This document shows, one piece after another, positions 12,001-21,597 of a stretch of DNA of 64,000 nt; positions within the stretch are counted from its first letter, which is position 1, and each line of letters opens with the position of its first letter. The translations under genes and the position numbers were made by a program. The notes beneath the pieces were generated by a model, which saw nothing but the letters and a program-made list of their open reading frames with translations, had not been told where the DNA came from and did no database searches. The DNA is from Harmonia axyridis (Eukaryota > Arthropoda > Insecta > Coleoptera > Coccinellidae), in assembly GCF_914767665.1 (NCBI RefSeq), contig NC_059505.1:29819506-29883505 (forward strand), written 5' to 3'.

Positions 12001-14325
12001 GCTCGCCATGAAAAGTGATTTCAAAGAGGTATCACACAAGACATTTGTTGTTCAAAGAAAAAAGGTATGGCTGTTTTTATCCAAATGGGTACGTTTCTGA
12101 CAAAATAAAGTTTGTCAATTCTGTTAAAAAATCTTCGATGTTGCATTACTTAGTGAACAATGGCAATTGTTTACGTGCGAAAATATTACTCGCATAATTA
12201 TTCGCCTCAACGAAATTCAATTTTGCCGGCAAATTTTGGAAAACATCATGCAGATCCTGATTTTTTTAATAAGATCATTTGGAGCGACGAGTCTTTCTAT
12301 ACTAAGAATGGGTACATGAATCTCCACAATTTGCATAGCTGGAATATCATAAATCCACACGAGGAGAGAGAAATAGATCACAATATCGATTCAAGATCAA
12401 TTTATGGACTGGAATATTTAATGGTGCAATTTTGGGCCCGATCGAACTGCCGCCATCACTGAACGCAAACTATTATTTGGAATTTTTAACCAACCAGCTG
12501 CCCATTTTATTGGAAGATGTGCCACTGGCGCTGCGATGTAGTCTGTGGTTTCAACATGATGGATGCCCAGCACATTACTGACTCGAAGTTACCGCACATT
12601 TGCATAGAACTTATCCCCACCGGTGGATTGGAAGAGAAGGGGAAATTTTGTGGCCTCCTCGTTCACCTGACCTAAATCCTATGGACTTTTATTATTTGGA
12701 GCGACGAGTCTTCCTGTACCAAGGATGGGTACATGAAGACCTGAATCCTCTGGACTTTTAATATTGGGGCTGCCTAAAAGACAAAGTATACGCAACACCC
12801 ATACGTGATGATGCCGAATTGAGAGAACGCATCCGCAATTCGGCTTCATCACGTATGGGTGTTGCGTATACTTTGTCTTTTAGGCAGCTCCAATATTAAA
12901 AGTCCAGAGGATTTAGGTCTTCATGTACCCATCCTTGGTACAGGAAGACTCGTCGCTCCAAATGATCTTATTGAAGAAATCTGGATCTGCATGATGTTTT
13001 CCAAAATTTGCCGGCAAAATTGAATTTCGTTGAGGTGAATAATTATGCGAGTAATATTTTCAAACGTAAGCAATTGCCATTGTTCACTAAGTAATGCAAC
13101 ATCGAAGATTTCTTAACAGAATTGACAAACTTGATTTTGTCAGAAACGTACCCATTTGGATAAAAACAGCCATATCTTTTTTCTTTGAACAACAAATGAC
13201 TTGTGTGATACCTCTTTGAAATCACTATAAAATAGACAATTTATTGGTGTAATGTGCAGCAGTAGCTCGGTACATTTTTTTTCCACTACGATGGGCTAAA
13301 CTTCATGAACAAAATTATCCACTACCAAAATTTCCGATAAAAATATTTCTCATAGCCCCCCTTTAAAATTTTCGGAGGATGTTTTTAATGTAAACGTTGA
13401 AATCATTCTTCAGCAATATTTCACTGAAAAAATTAACCAGAAAGATGTAAAATTGTACCAACCGTAAGGGCAGAACTATTGAAAGGGGCAAAAATTAATT
13501 ATTTTCAAAAAAAAAAATATCTCGGAAACGGTAAGACTTTCATAATGGGAATTTTGTCATAGCAGGTGAGTTATCCTTTGATCTACATTCTCCCTCGGTT
13601 TGACGTGGTCTTTACGGGACACCCTGTATATACACATGTCTATTGTTTATAAAACGTTATATTGGAAATTTTATTGGACTATCGATCTATAACAATTATT
13701 GTACGAGAAACTTTGAAAAATTGTGTTTACCTCAACATAGAACAACGAAATTTGAACTTTGCCCATCTTATAAGGGCATAAAAATTTTCAATAATTTACC
13801 AAATGAAATCAAAAGATTGAGTGAGTTGAAATTCAAAAAAACCATAAAACGCATATTGGTTGAAAAATCTTAATATTGTATAGCGGAATACTTTGCAGAT
13901 GGCCATTTTGCTTAAACTTTGTTGGCTCATTTGTAGTACTAGTTTATCTCATTTGACCTGTCCTATAATTTTTTTTTGTAATGTCGAAGGGATTCATAAA
14001 GAATTTTATTATTATTAAAATATATTTCATAGTTAAACTCACCTTTAGTTTCAACCGCCAAGTCCATCACAGTTTTACGTCTGTCACCTCTTTTGCAATA
14101 TGACATCGGGTCTGCTGCTCTAGCCAAAAGAGCATATAAAATTACATATTCCCTATCGTTAAATTCTTTTCTGAATCTTTTTCGTACTAACTCCTCTAAA
14201 TAATATGGGAAAAATGGAGAATCACAAGGTTTATGACTAATATATTTAACAACAATACTAGGTGGGCCATAATTAACTATGAAATCGTAAATAGGACTTA
14301 ACGGATTACAACCACTGCACTTCAT
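7736..14325 (-). CDS. ankyrin-repeat protein gene, copy B (two exons, 541 aa)
   Basis: Exon 1 is 14043-14325 (ATG at 14325-14323; 94 codons plus one base) and exon 2 is 7736-9078. The donor is AAAG|GTGAGT and the acceptor TTTAATTTCAG|AC, so the join is phase 1 and gives VETK-DVELIQ without a stop. The spliced protein is 541 aa: an N-terminal helical region (about 1-155), five or six ankyrin repeats (about 159-341) with typical TPLHIAA and GETALQTL motifs, then a region rich in charged residues and a lysine-rich tail (KKSKKVKKVKVHATKYK) that could be a nuclear-localisation signal. Ankyrin repeats bind proteins; the partner is unknown. There is no signal peptide or membrane segment. The 4.96-kb intron is almost entirely a 4.46-kb insert absent from copy A. 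Exon 2 alone would appear to start at an upstream ATG (9202), but that stretch is intronic. Confidence 0.82.
9227..9560 (+). repeat. dispersed repeat R3 (non-coding)
   Basis: The left part (AGAAGGAACGG... to about 9310) recurs at 27430-27530. The right part (about 9316-9560) recurs inverted at 17353-18340, where it is split by a pogo-like MITE. No coding capacity or clear terminal repeats were seen. Confidence 0.65.
10138..10187. repeat. GC-rich double hairpin
   Basis: Two adjacent near-palindromes share the core CCTCCGCCGGAGG and its inverse CCTCCGGCGGAGG in an otherwise AT-rich region. Each can fold on itself or pair with the other. Confidence 0.7.
10252..10470 (+). repeat. partial, diverged copy of the 408-bp repeat
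   Basis: Matches the GAACGAACGAGTG...TTCTGTAC...TTTGCATTGAAAAATGTTGG stretch of the 408-bp unit in the orientation of the 5469-6284 copies, with many substitutions. It is older than the full-length copies. Confidence 0.65.
11030..11437 (+). repeat. 408-bp repeat, single full-length copy
   Basis: Exactly 408 bp, in inverse orientation to the dimer at 5469-6284 and nearly identical to it. It begins TTCTCTAATTC after a T and ends ATAACTA before TTCTG, so the insertion point is again between two T's with no duplication. An open frame across it is not conserved coding sequence. Confidence 0.75.
11490..11604 (-). repeat. 408-bp repeat fragment
   Basis: Matches the GACAGATAAA...ATAATAAAATATAACCATG... 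part of the 408-bp unit with about 15-20% differences by eye. It lies close to the full-length copy but in the opposite orientation. Confidence 0.55.
12015..12829 (+). pseudogene. mariner-family transposase relic, left copy of inverted pair
   Basis: A degenerate DDE/D transposase of the IS630-Tc1-mariner superfamily, which would cut and paste DNA at TA sites. Recognisable pieces are IIWSDESFYTKNGY (first catalytic Asp), FQHDGCPAHY (second Asp) and WPPRSPDLNPMDFYYW (third, an Asp as in mariner). From about 12691 a piece of the first catalytic region (WSDES) is fused to the C-terminal LKDKVYATPIRDDAELRERI, an internal-deletion junction. Frames are broken several times. The right end meets a second copy head-on at about 12829. 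Confidence 0.75.
12830..13628 (-). mobile_element. internally deleted mariner-family copy, right half of inverted pair
   Basis: On the minus strand this runs from a terminus TA-CAGGGTGTCCCGTAAAG (13628 downward) through about 400 bp of leader into the transposase 5' part (13225-12920, matching 12015-12320), which is fused to the C-terminal part. 12694-12821 and 12836-12963 form a hairpin with 128-bp arms and a 14-bp loop, so the two copies are joined at their 3' ends. It is non-functional. Confidence 0.7.
13687..14010 (+). mobile_element. LINE 3'-end fragment in ankyrin intron, copy B
   Basis: Frame 13643-13873 encodes an RT C-terminal tail (FELCPSYKGIKIFNNLPNEI). The part from 13687 aligns with 1149-1490 in copy A. 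The tail continues to a TTTTATTATTATT-like end just inside the ankyrin donor site. It inserted before the segmental duplication. Confidence 0.7.
14043..14325 (-). CDS. ankyrin gene copy B, exon 1
   Basis: ATG at 14325-14323, preceded by GATC. It encodes MKCSGCNPLSPIYDF... to VETK (94 residues) plus one base before GTGAGT at 14042. This region is shared with copy A exon 1 (93 residues) with scattered substitutions and no stops, consistent with real coding sequence. Confidence 0.82.
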
Positions 14326-16566
14326 GATCTGTCCGTTTATGAATTAAAATTCAGAAAAAACGTTCGAGTCACTAAAACAACCACTTCCACAGAAAATATC
14401 GTACTGAGACTCTCCTTCAAGGGGTCCCAATTTATAATAAAATGCAGGTAGAAGTTATAAAATGTCATTAGTATTATGTATTCTGAAAGTACGGAATATT
14501 TGTATTATGATGTTTTATTTTTATTTACCGAGTCTTACATTCGTCATTCAGTTGCTAGAAATAGTTCAAATCAGCATTAGTGAATGACGGATTGAATTTA
14601 ATGAATGCCTTATTTTGATGGCTGTTGCTCAAACGTTATCAATTTAATTCCTCTCTATTATTTAATGACTTGCTAATAGAATCATTAAATTAAGGATGAT
14701 AATACTATTGTGGAATGGCATATTTGATCCACAAGTCAAAGTTTAATGGAATCATTTTGCATTATCTCTGCCAGAATTTGCGATTTTGACAGTGTTAATA
14801 AAAAATACTAAACTTTGAGGCCATACTGTTTATAGACAATAAATGTTATAGTATAGCTTGAAAATGAAAAAATGACGACTGTTTTATGCTTTAAATGAAT
14901 CTGATATGACTGTTATACAGTAATATAAGAGTTATATTTATTTGAAAATTTTCCCTAAGTAATATATAAAATAATATGGCGTTAGGAGAAGGCAATAAGA
15001 AAATAGAACAACACAAACATTCAGCATTGGTAAATTTGGAAATACGTCAATTTTTCTGATAAATATATATATATGTAGGTACATATTTCTCAGACTTTTT
15101 CACCAGAGATAATTCAATGGCGGAGCAAAAGTTGTAAACAATGCTATCATAAAGCCTCTATAAAATATAAATTATTCCGACATCAGAAGAGCTCCAACCA
15201 ATGTTGTCAATGTTCTTCGTCAAGATCATTGGTATGAAATCTTATCTTTTCAGAATGAATATATATTTTTATAAATATTTCTAGAAATTTATACAGAAAA
15301 TGTCATTCAGGCAGTAAATTATAAAACTGAAGAAATTTCTGTTAAGATTGTTCTCAATTTTTTTTTTGAAATATGATTTTTTTTTATTTTTTATTTTTCT
15401 ATACTTTTCATTGAAATTTGACATTTCTCGATTAAATTCTTGTTGACTAATTGAGGTAGTTCTTCAATCCTAAAAATATTTTTCCGTATTATATGAGTTC
15501 ACAGAATAATTGAGGTGAAGAATTAAATAAATATATTTTCTAGTCAATTTCGGACCAGATATGTAATCAACGTAAAACTATTATTTCCGGTTAGAGTTAT
15601 TTTAATTGTTAGGTACTTCAAAGAAAGACGTGCAACATTTATTCCAAAGTCACAAATTATTCGAATGAAATTTTATTCATATCGGCATCGTCTAAATATG
15701 CCCGCATGCATCTAACCTGTGGAAAAACTATTCGCGAGATATCAGTCATATTATCTGTTAACCTTCTTAATACACTATACAAAACAAATTAATATTCTGA
15801 ATTACAAACTTGATCCTTATATAACATAATTGTCGAGTAAATATTTTATTGATATTGCTGAATCACTGAACCTAACAGCCATCATGTGTGTTGATTTGAA
15901 AATCGAATTGCGTATGCGCATGCTACTTTAATCATAATGAACAGAGTTCAGAATAAGTTTTTTGTTGATCTTTTACATGATATTTAGGAGTTTGTAAAAA
16001 GCTCCTCGGATCCGTAAAAAATATATTTGGATTACTTCGATTTGATTTCAGATAATTCATTCAATGCTATATTTTTAATATTTCAATTACTTCTGAGCCC
16101 ATAATGGCCATAATCTTACTTCTTCACGTATTTGTATGTCCATTTCCATTTTGGATAACTCATTGTCAACCGTATTGTCATGAACCAATTTGTGCCTTAT
16201 TTTAAAATTGTGATATATTCGATGTATTTTGAAGGTTATTTCTTTCTCAATGTTACTAATAGAAATTTGACTTGAATTAAGCTTCTTTAAAATCCTTGAT
16301 GGTGGATTTGATTTCCTCATAACAATAATTTTCTTTGGGGATATCATTATTTAATGATGGTCGAAAAAGCTTAATATTCTTCAGGTTAGCTCAAAACTTC
16401 TTTTATTAACCACTCCTTTCAGTTTTCCTCAAGGAATCGCCCATTTTTCGAACCTGTTGTTTTTTCTCATTTTACGTAATCAAATTATATTGCAATACTT
16501 CTAAGATTCTTGGATCCATATACAGTTTATAACTAATTTACTATTACCTATATTGAACGAGTTATT
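14326..16566. other. upstream region of ankyrin copy B
   Basis: Aligns with 1787-2545, 4717-5468 and 6285-7006 of copy A and lacks A's LINE and 408-bp inserts. It should contain the ankyrin promoter. I could not identify a convincing TATA box or initiator. The only reading frame of note is the broken one at 16087-16390. Confidence 0.5.
16087..16390 (-). pseudogene. frameshifted counterpart of the unknown frame at 6543-6830
   Basis: The distal part (SSQISISNIEKEITFK...SKMEMDIQ) is in the same frame as copy A. A 4-bp net insertion around 16276 shifts the upstream part. The apparent ATG-started 86-aa frame here is therefore probably an artefact of the shift. Function is unknown. Confidence 0.35.
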
Positions 16567-16795
16567 CATGGGCGCCCGCAGGGGGGGGGGGCATGGCCCC
16601 TCCTGAGATTTGGATTGCCTCATTTTTCAGCACAACACCCTCAATATTACTTTCTCAATCCAAAGGGCATGGAAAAAAGGAACGTAATGGATTCTCAACA
16701 ATTTTCCGGTTTTCAATGACAATCATGGACGCCTTATCGTTTTTCAATAATTTTCATTTTGCCCCCCCTGAGAAAAATTTCTGCGGGCGCCTATG
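16567..16795. mobile_element. hAT-like MITE, 229 bp
   Basis: 15-bp terminal inverted repeats CATGGGCGCCCGCAG / CTGCGGGCGCCTATG (one mismatch) are flanked by an 8-bp direct repeat GAGTTATT (16559-16566 and 16796-16803). An 8-bp target duplication with GC-rich termini is typical of hAT elements. It has a run of G's near the left end and C's near the right end and no coding capacity. Confidence 0.8.
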
Positions 16796-16803
16796 GAGTT
16801 ATT

Positions 16804-17352
16804 CAGCTATATTTGTTGAAAAACTTGATAAACGATTCATATTATGTGCTCTATAAAGCTCTTAATAAAGGTTTGAGAAGAGTGTTTCATAATATCCGAA
16901 AATAAGGCGTTATAGGATAAATACGTTTACATCAATAACTTATCATTGTTTAGATACTAATAAAACATTTAATATATTCTCATAGCCTAACTATATTACT
17001 TTTTCACAGAGATTTATAATTATCATGAAGATGTTACAATATACATTTATAAATATTTTATAAGATCAATATGTCTCTAGTATTCAGAGCTATAGAAATG
17101 ATGTTATTTTAACATCTATAAGAATGCACGATACACTCTTTATAGAAGTGTTTTATTACTTCATCATATAAATGTTTGAACGATAATTTTTTAAGACTTT
17201 TTGGCTAATACGAAAATTAAAGATTGTATAAAACAAATCAGATATATGCGATGCTATTATTTATCGATTATATGATAATTTGGTTCCTATAAGGAATATA
17301 AAATGTTAGTTGGGATCTTAGAACATCAATAAGAGGAATTCGCCACTCTTTG
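16804..17352. other. AT-rich stretch, nothing recognised
   Basis: No coding frame, terminal repeats or conserved motif seen. Composition is strongly AT-rich. Confidence 0.4.
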
Positions 17353-18340
17353 TCTGACGGAACACTATAGAAACATAGTATAAGGAATGCTTTCCTTATA
17401 CAGTACAACTTCGATAGTTCGGACAGTCGCTAGTCCGGACACTGCTGGGATTCGGGCATTTTGAAATTTTTACCTCTGAAATCCGGGCGCGAAAATATTC
17501 ATCATGCAAAACAATAGCATTTTCCTGCAAATACATGTAAAAAACGGTTACATGCCGGTTGGAAACAGCGCGGCGGCAGCATCTTTCATTCTGCACTTTG
17601 TTTTTGAGCGTGCTGGACGCAATGGCTCCAGTCAACTGATCACATAAGACACTAACAGAAAAGTCTAGATATCAGGTGGACTGAGAAGAATAATCTTACC
17701 CTTGAAGATTTATAGCTTTTGAAAAGGCTTAAAGACAAGGCAATTGATATAGATGCATCCAAAAAGGTCTAAACTAAAATTGATATGTATTTTTCAAAAA
17801 AGTAGAAGATATTTCATTTTGCATACATACATAAATAATATATATGTATACAATATTATAAATACCTACATGTACATAATTACATAACGTGTTACATGAA
17901 CTTAGGAGTTTTGTTCAGTTTTGTTTTATTTTATGAGAAAATAATATTTTTTTTTTGTGACTTGATTAATAAACCCTATTTTTATAATTTATAAGTTGCT
18001 TTATTTCTTAAATTAAAATCACTCCAGTAATCCGGACGCCTCAATAATCCGGACAGGTACCGGAACGATATCTGCCCGGACTACTGAAGTTATACTGTAC
18101 TATGATAGAAGTACCGTAACAAATTTTGATTAATTTCGAAATTATCAATTCATGCTCGAAAATAGTTTAAAATATGAATTATTCATGAAAATTCTTTCGT
18201 GTTTCAAAAGGATCAATATTTTTCTCAGTTTAATGATTGAGCTATTGTTAAGTTATGAAGAAAGGATTCCTGATAAAGCATTCAACAATCAAATCAGGAT
18301 TCTCAACGCCTATGGCTCGCACACACAATCGGCAAGGTCT
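17353..18340 (-). repeat. dispersed repeat R3, inverted copy split by a MITE
   Basis: Flanks of the pogo-like MITE, GACGGAACACTATAG on the left and GTACCGTAACAAATTTTGAT on the right up to about 18340, match 9316-9560 in reverse complement. The repeat was therefore present before the MITE inserted. Confidence 0.65.
17401..18097. mobile_element. pogo/Tigger-like MITE, 697 bp
   Basis: Termini CAGTACAACTTCGATAGT and ACTGAAGTTATACTG are inverted repeats bounded by TA on both sides (17399-17400 and 18098-18099). The subterminal TCCGGAC motif recurs several times at both ends. CAGTANAACTTCGA-type termini plus TA target sites are characteristic of pogo/Tigger elements. No transposase frame remains. 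Confidence 0.75.
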
Positions 18341-18564
18341 ACTTCGAAATTACTATTATTTCAATAAACCCAAACCAAAATCGAAAGAAGGTCTTCTGAT
18401 TTATTATAAAAAACATCTCACCCCAATCGAAATAGTAACGGGCACCGAAAATTCAGAAAGTCAGGCAATTGAAATCGAGGATTTTACAATAATGAATAAT
18501 TACAATGATCATAAATCGCCAGTATGCACAAACTGTCAACCCAAGTGGCGCTACGGACCGTATT

Positions 18565-18684
18565 CTCGACAAGTGATCTTTCAAAACGTATACGTTCATT
18601 CAGTGTAATTAGCACGGAAAGAACGTATACGTTTTGAAAGATCACTTGTCGAGAGTTTTATGACCTAGGGGTCATAAAACTCTC
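18565..18684. repeat. two consecutive perfect inverted repeats
   Basis: 18565-18597 pairs perfectly with 18621-18653 (33-bp arms, 23-bp spacer). Overlapping its end, 18651-18665 pairs with 18670-18684 (15-bp arms, 4-bp spacer). They interrupt the endonuclease region of the Jockey-type LINE. Confidence 0.9.
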
Positions 18685-18958
18685 AATACAGGCGACTTCA
18701 ATAGCCATAATACCCTATGGAATTTTCGGACAAACAATAAAAATGGAAAGTTGCTATAAAAATTTCTAAGAAATTCAAACTATGTTATATCTTCTATCCT
18801 CAAAATCCATATACTTTCTATCCAACAAGAAACGCAAATCCTTCAACAATAGATCTGATGCTCACGAAGAACTTGTACCATCTACCTGTATTTTCGGATA
18901 ATCTCAAACTCCATTTCCTTCGAGACCATTTACTAACAAAATTATATACCCAACTGAC

Positions 18959-20929
18959 TTGAAAAACTTCAAAGATAAGTGCAACCCATATATCAAGTTG
19001 AATCCTCAAATCATTTCCATACCTGAAATAGATAAATCTGTTGAAAATTTCAAAATATGTTTTCAAAAGAGCTTTATATTCTCGACTAACAAAACAACCC
19101 AAAGTAACAATTATCCAGAACTTCCCACTCATATAAGAGAACTCATTCGAAAAAGAAACAGAATCCGAAAACGCCTTCAAAGTAATTTCGACAATAACCT
19201 TCATCAAAAATACAAGGAAGCTGTCGACTTGATAAGATCGTCATTATCTACTTTAAAAACAAAAAGATGGGAAGATTTTACTCGTAATTTAAACAATTCA
19301 AGCGATATGTGGAAGATGGTCAAATCATTGAAACACAGAGATAGTCCTCGTTAAATTCCACCCCTTCAAAGCCACCAAGGTCTCTTATTCAATGACAAGG
19401 ACAAAGCAGATCATATAGCCGTGTCATACGCGGAAACCCACGACTCCACGAAATCTCTTTCAAATACAGAAACGGTCAATTTAGTAGATCAAACAATAAA
19501 AACTTTTCTGGAACTTCCATTAGTCATATCAGGTGAAAATTTGACGTCCCCTGCGGAAATTAGAAAAATCATAAAATCCTTCAAAAACAGAAAAGCACCC
19601 GGCGAAGACCGTATCAGCAATAAAACTCTGAAAAATCTACCACGAAAAGCGATTGTTCAACTAACGAATATTTTCAATAGTTGTCTCCGGCTAAATTATT
19701 TCCCAACCATGTGGAAAAATGCAATAGTTCTTCCTTTCCCTAAAGCTTCAAAAGACCCAAAATTTGCGAATAATTATCGACCTATTAGCTTACTACCAAC
19801 AGTATCAAAAATCTTTGAAAAAATAACCCTAGTTCGCCTAAGAAAATACATGGAGGAGAAAAATTTGATTATAGATGAACAATATGGCTTTCGTGAAAAA
19901 CATAGCACTATTCTGCAACTTGCTAATCTCACAGATAAAATTGCCAAAAACTTCAATATTAACAGAATTTCAGCTATGATTAGTTTAGATATACAAAAAG
20001 CATTTGATACGGTCTGGCATATGGGCCTCATTTACAAATTAATTAAAAATAATATTCCATCATTCCTGATCAAAATTATTATATCATATCTAGAAAACAG
20101 GACATTTCAAGTCAAAGTAGGAAACGTATTATCCGAAAAAACCCCGATTACAGCAGGAGTTCCGCAGGGGGGATCATTATCACCCGATCTATTCAAAATT
20201 TTTATAAATGACATTCCCAAATATAAAAATACAAAAATTTATCTTTTCGCGGATGACACGGCTATAACTTCTGAGTCCTGGTCCAAACCGCAATCAACCA
20301 AATATCTTCAAGAGCACCTCACCATTTTGGAGGAATATTACCACAGATGGAAAATCAAAATCAATGCATCCAAAACCAACTTAATTTACTTCACTCATAA
20401 AAGAAGTTTATCAAACAACAAATTATTGTTATTTTATAACCAGCCTATAGAAGAGAAAAATTATTTGAAATATTTAGGGGTCACTCTTGATAAAAAATTG
20501 AATTTCAATCAACATATTCATGAAATAATTAGGAAAACCAACTCGCAACTCAGTAGCGTCTTCCCATTGATTTGTAGAGATAGTAAACTTAGTATTAAAT
20601 CTAAACTTAAAATATACAAACAGGGTATAAGACCAATGATTCTATATGCGAGCCCGGTCTGGAGTAAAACTTCAAAAACAAATTATGACAAACTACAACG
20701 TATTCAGAACAAATACTTAAGGATTATACTCAATAAGCCTAAAGAAACCAAAACTAGCGATCTCCAAAAAGACTCTCAAATAGTCTCATTAGATAATGTT
20801 ATCAAAAACGAAACTCGATCATTTTTCGGAATCAAAATAACAAAACTGAAAAAGACATCGCACCTCAATAATTATTCAATTCCAGTTAGGAAAATTAAAC
20901 ACAAACTAATTCAACACTTGATGATGTGA
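18959..20929 (+). pseudogene. Jockey-type reverse transcriptase, one internal stop
   Basis: A single frame runs from 18959 to 20929, interrupted only by a TAA at 19352-19354. The second part (from 19355) contains FKNRKAPGEDRIS, NNYRPISLLPTVSKIFEK, SLDIQKAFDTVWH, GVPQGGSLSPDLF and the catalytic YLFADDTA box, then a YLGVTLDKKLNF thumb motif. The wording LPFPKASKDP and KNRKAPG is typical of the jockey clade rather than of the other LINEs in this window. The N-terminal part is the linker after the endonuclease (RELIRKRNRIRKRLQ). The internal stop and the scrambled endonuclease make this copy defective. Confidence 0.85.
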
Positions 20930-21210
20930 ATCCAACCCCCTTCCCGATCCCTTCCTAAACCACCTTCTTCTTGTTAACCCAACTGAGCGACAGTTGTTTT
21001 TCTTCAAGCACTCGACATGCCTCAGTAAAAATTTACACTCTCTTTTATAAAACCTATGTAATCCATTATCCAAATTTCAATACTAGGTAAAACTTTGAGT
21101 TAGGTACTAGTCTGCAACTCATACTTTAAGAAGCATGTAAACATTGTATATATCCCCTTGTATATATAACTCTGTAACATATTTTATAGAAATTTATATC
21201 AAACTGCTGT

Positions 21211-21266
<56 letters not shown>

Positions 21267-21597
21267 GTTTTTCTTTCTTCTTCCCGATTCACTTCTCATC
21301 TCACCGAATGGTGTGGGAAGGTGTGTCTTAGGCAGAGATCGCTGGATAGTCTAACTGAAGAGTCCACCAGCGATCTCGGGACGAAATACTATACCCTATA
21401 CCCCAGGAGAGGGCGCACTTATTCTTGGCTCGAGAAAGACTCGCCAAATGTTTAAAGAGTGTACACTAAATTTTCTTACAAACTTATCTCTTGTGTCTCC
21501 TTCATCCAGTAATAATGCAATAGGACATAGTTTTTTAGGGTAAGTTTTAACATTTTTTCGCACGAATTTACCCATCTGTTATGTAAATATGTTAAAC

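Larger units (their letters stand above)
9227..13686. mobile_element. 4.46-kb composite insert in the ankyrin intron
   Basis: Copy A reads straight from AATAAAGAT (1148) to CTATCACAATTA (1149). In copy B the same sequences are separated by this block, which ends in a further GAT. It is a nest of repeats: a dispersed repeat (9227-9560), a GC-rich hairpin, 408-bp repeat copies, an inverted pair of mariner-family copies and a CACCCTG terminus. 9561-10120 and 10471-11029 contain nothing I can name. A deletion in copy A is possible but less simple. Confidence 0.7.
8163..16574. repeat. segmental tandem duplication, copy B
   Basis: Direct-orientation partner of 89-7014. Its additions relative to copy A are the 4460-bp block at 9227-13686 in the ankyrin intron and the full hAT-like MITE at the right edge. 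Homology begins within ankyrin exon 2 and ends 8 bp into that MITE. Confidence 0.85.
18370..21263 (+). mobile_element. Jockey-type LINE with 48-nt poly(A) tail
   Basis: A non-LTR element with endonuclease remnants (a GDFNSHNTLW-like motif near 18691), a reverse transcriptase, a roughly 290-bp 3' UTR and an uninterrupted A-tract at 21216-21263. The 5' third is disordered, with frameshifts and two inverted duplications. The left boundary is uncertain. A 130-bp copy of its 3' end is at 25775-25906. Confidence 0.85.

Noticed and set aside
18818..19207. 129-aa minus-strand frame
   Set aside because: Antisense to the Jockey-type LINE; no domain.
21144..21455. 103-aa frame with a poly-lysine run
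   Set aside because: The lysines are the translated poly(A) tail of the LINE.
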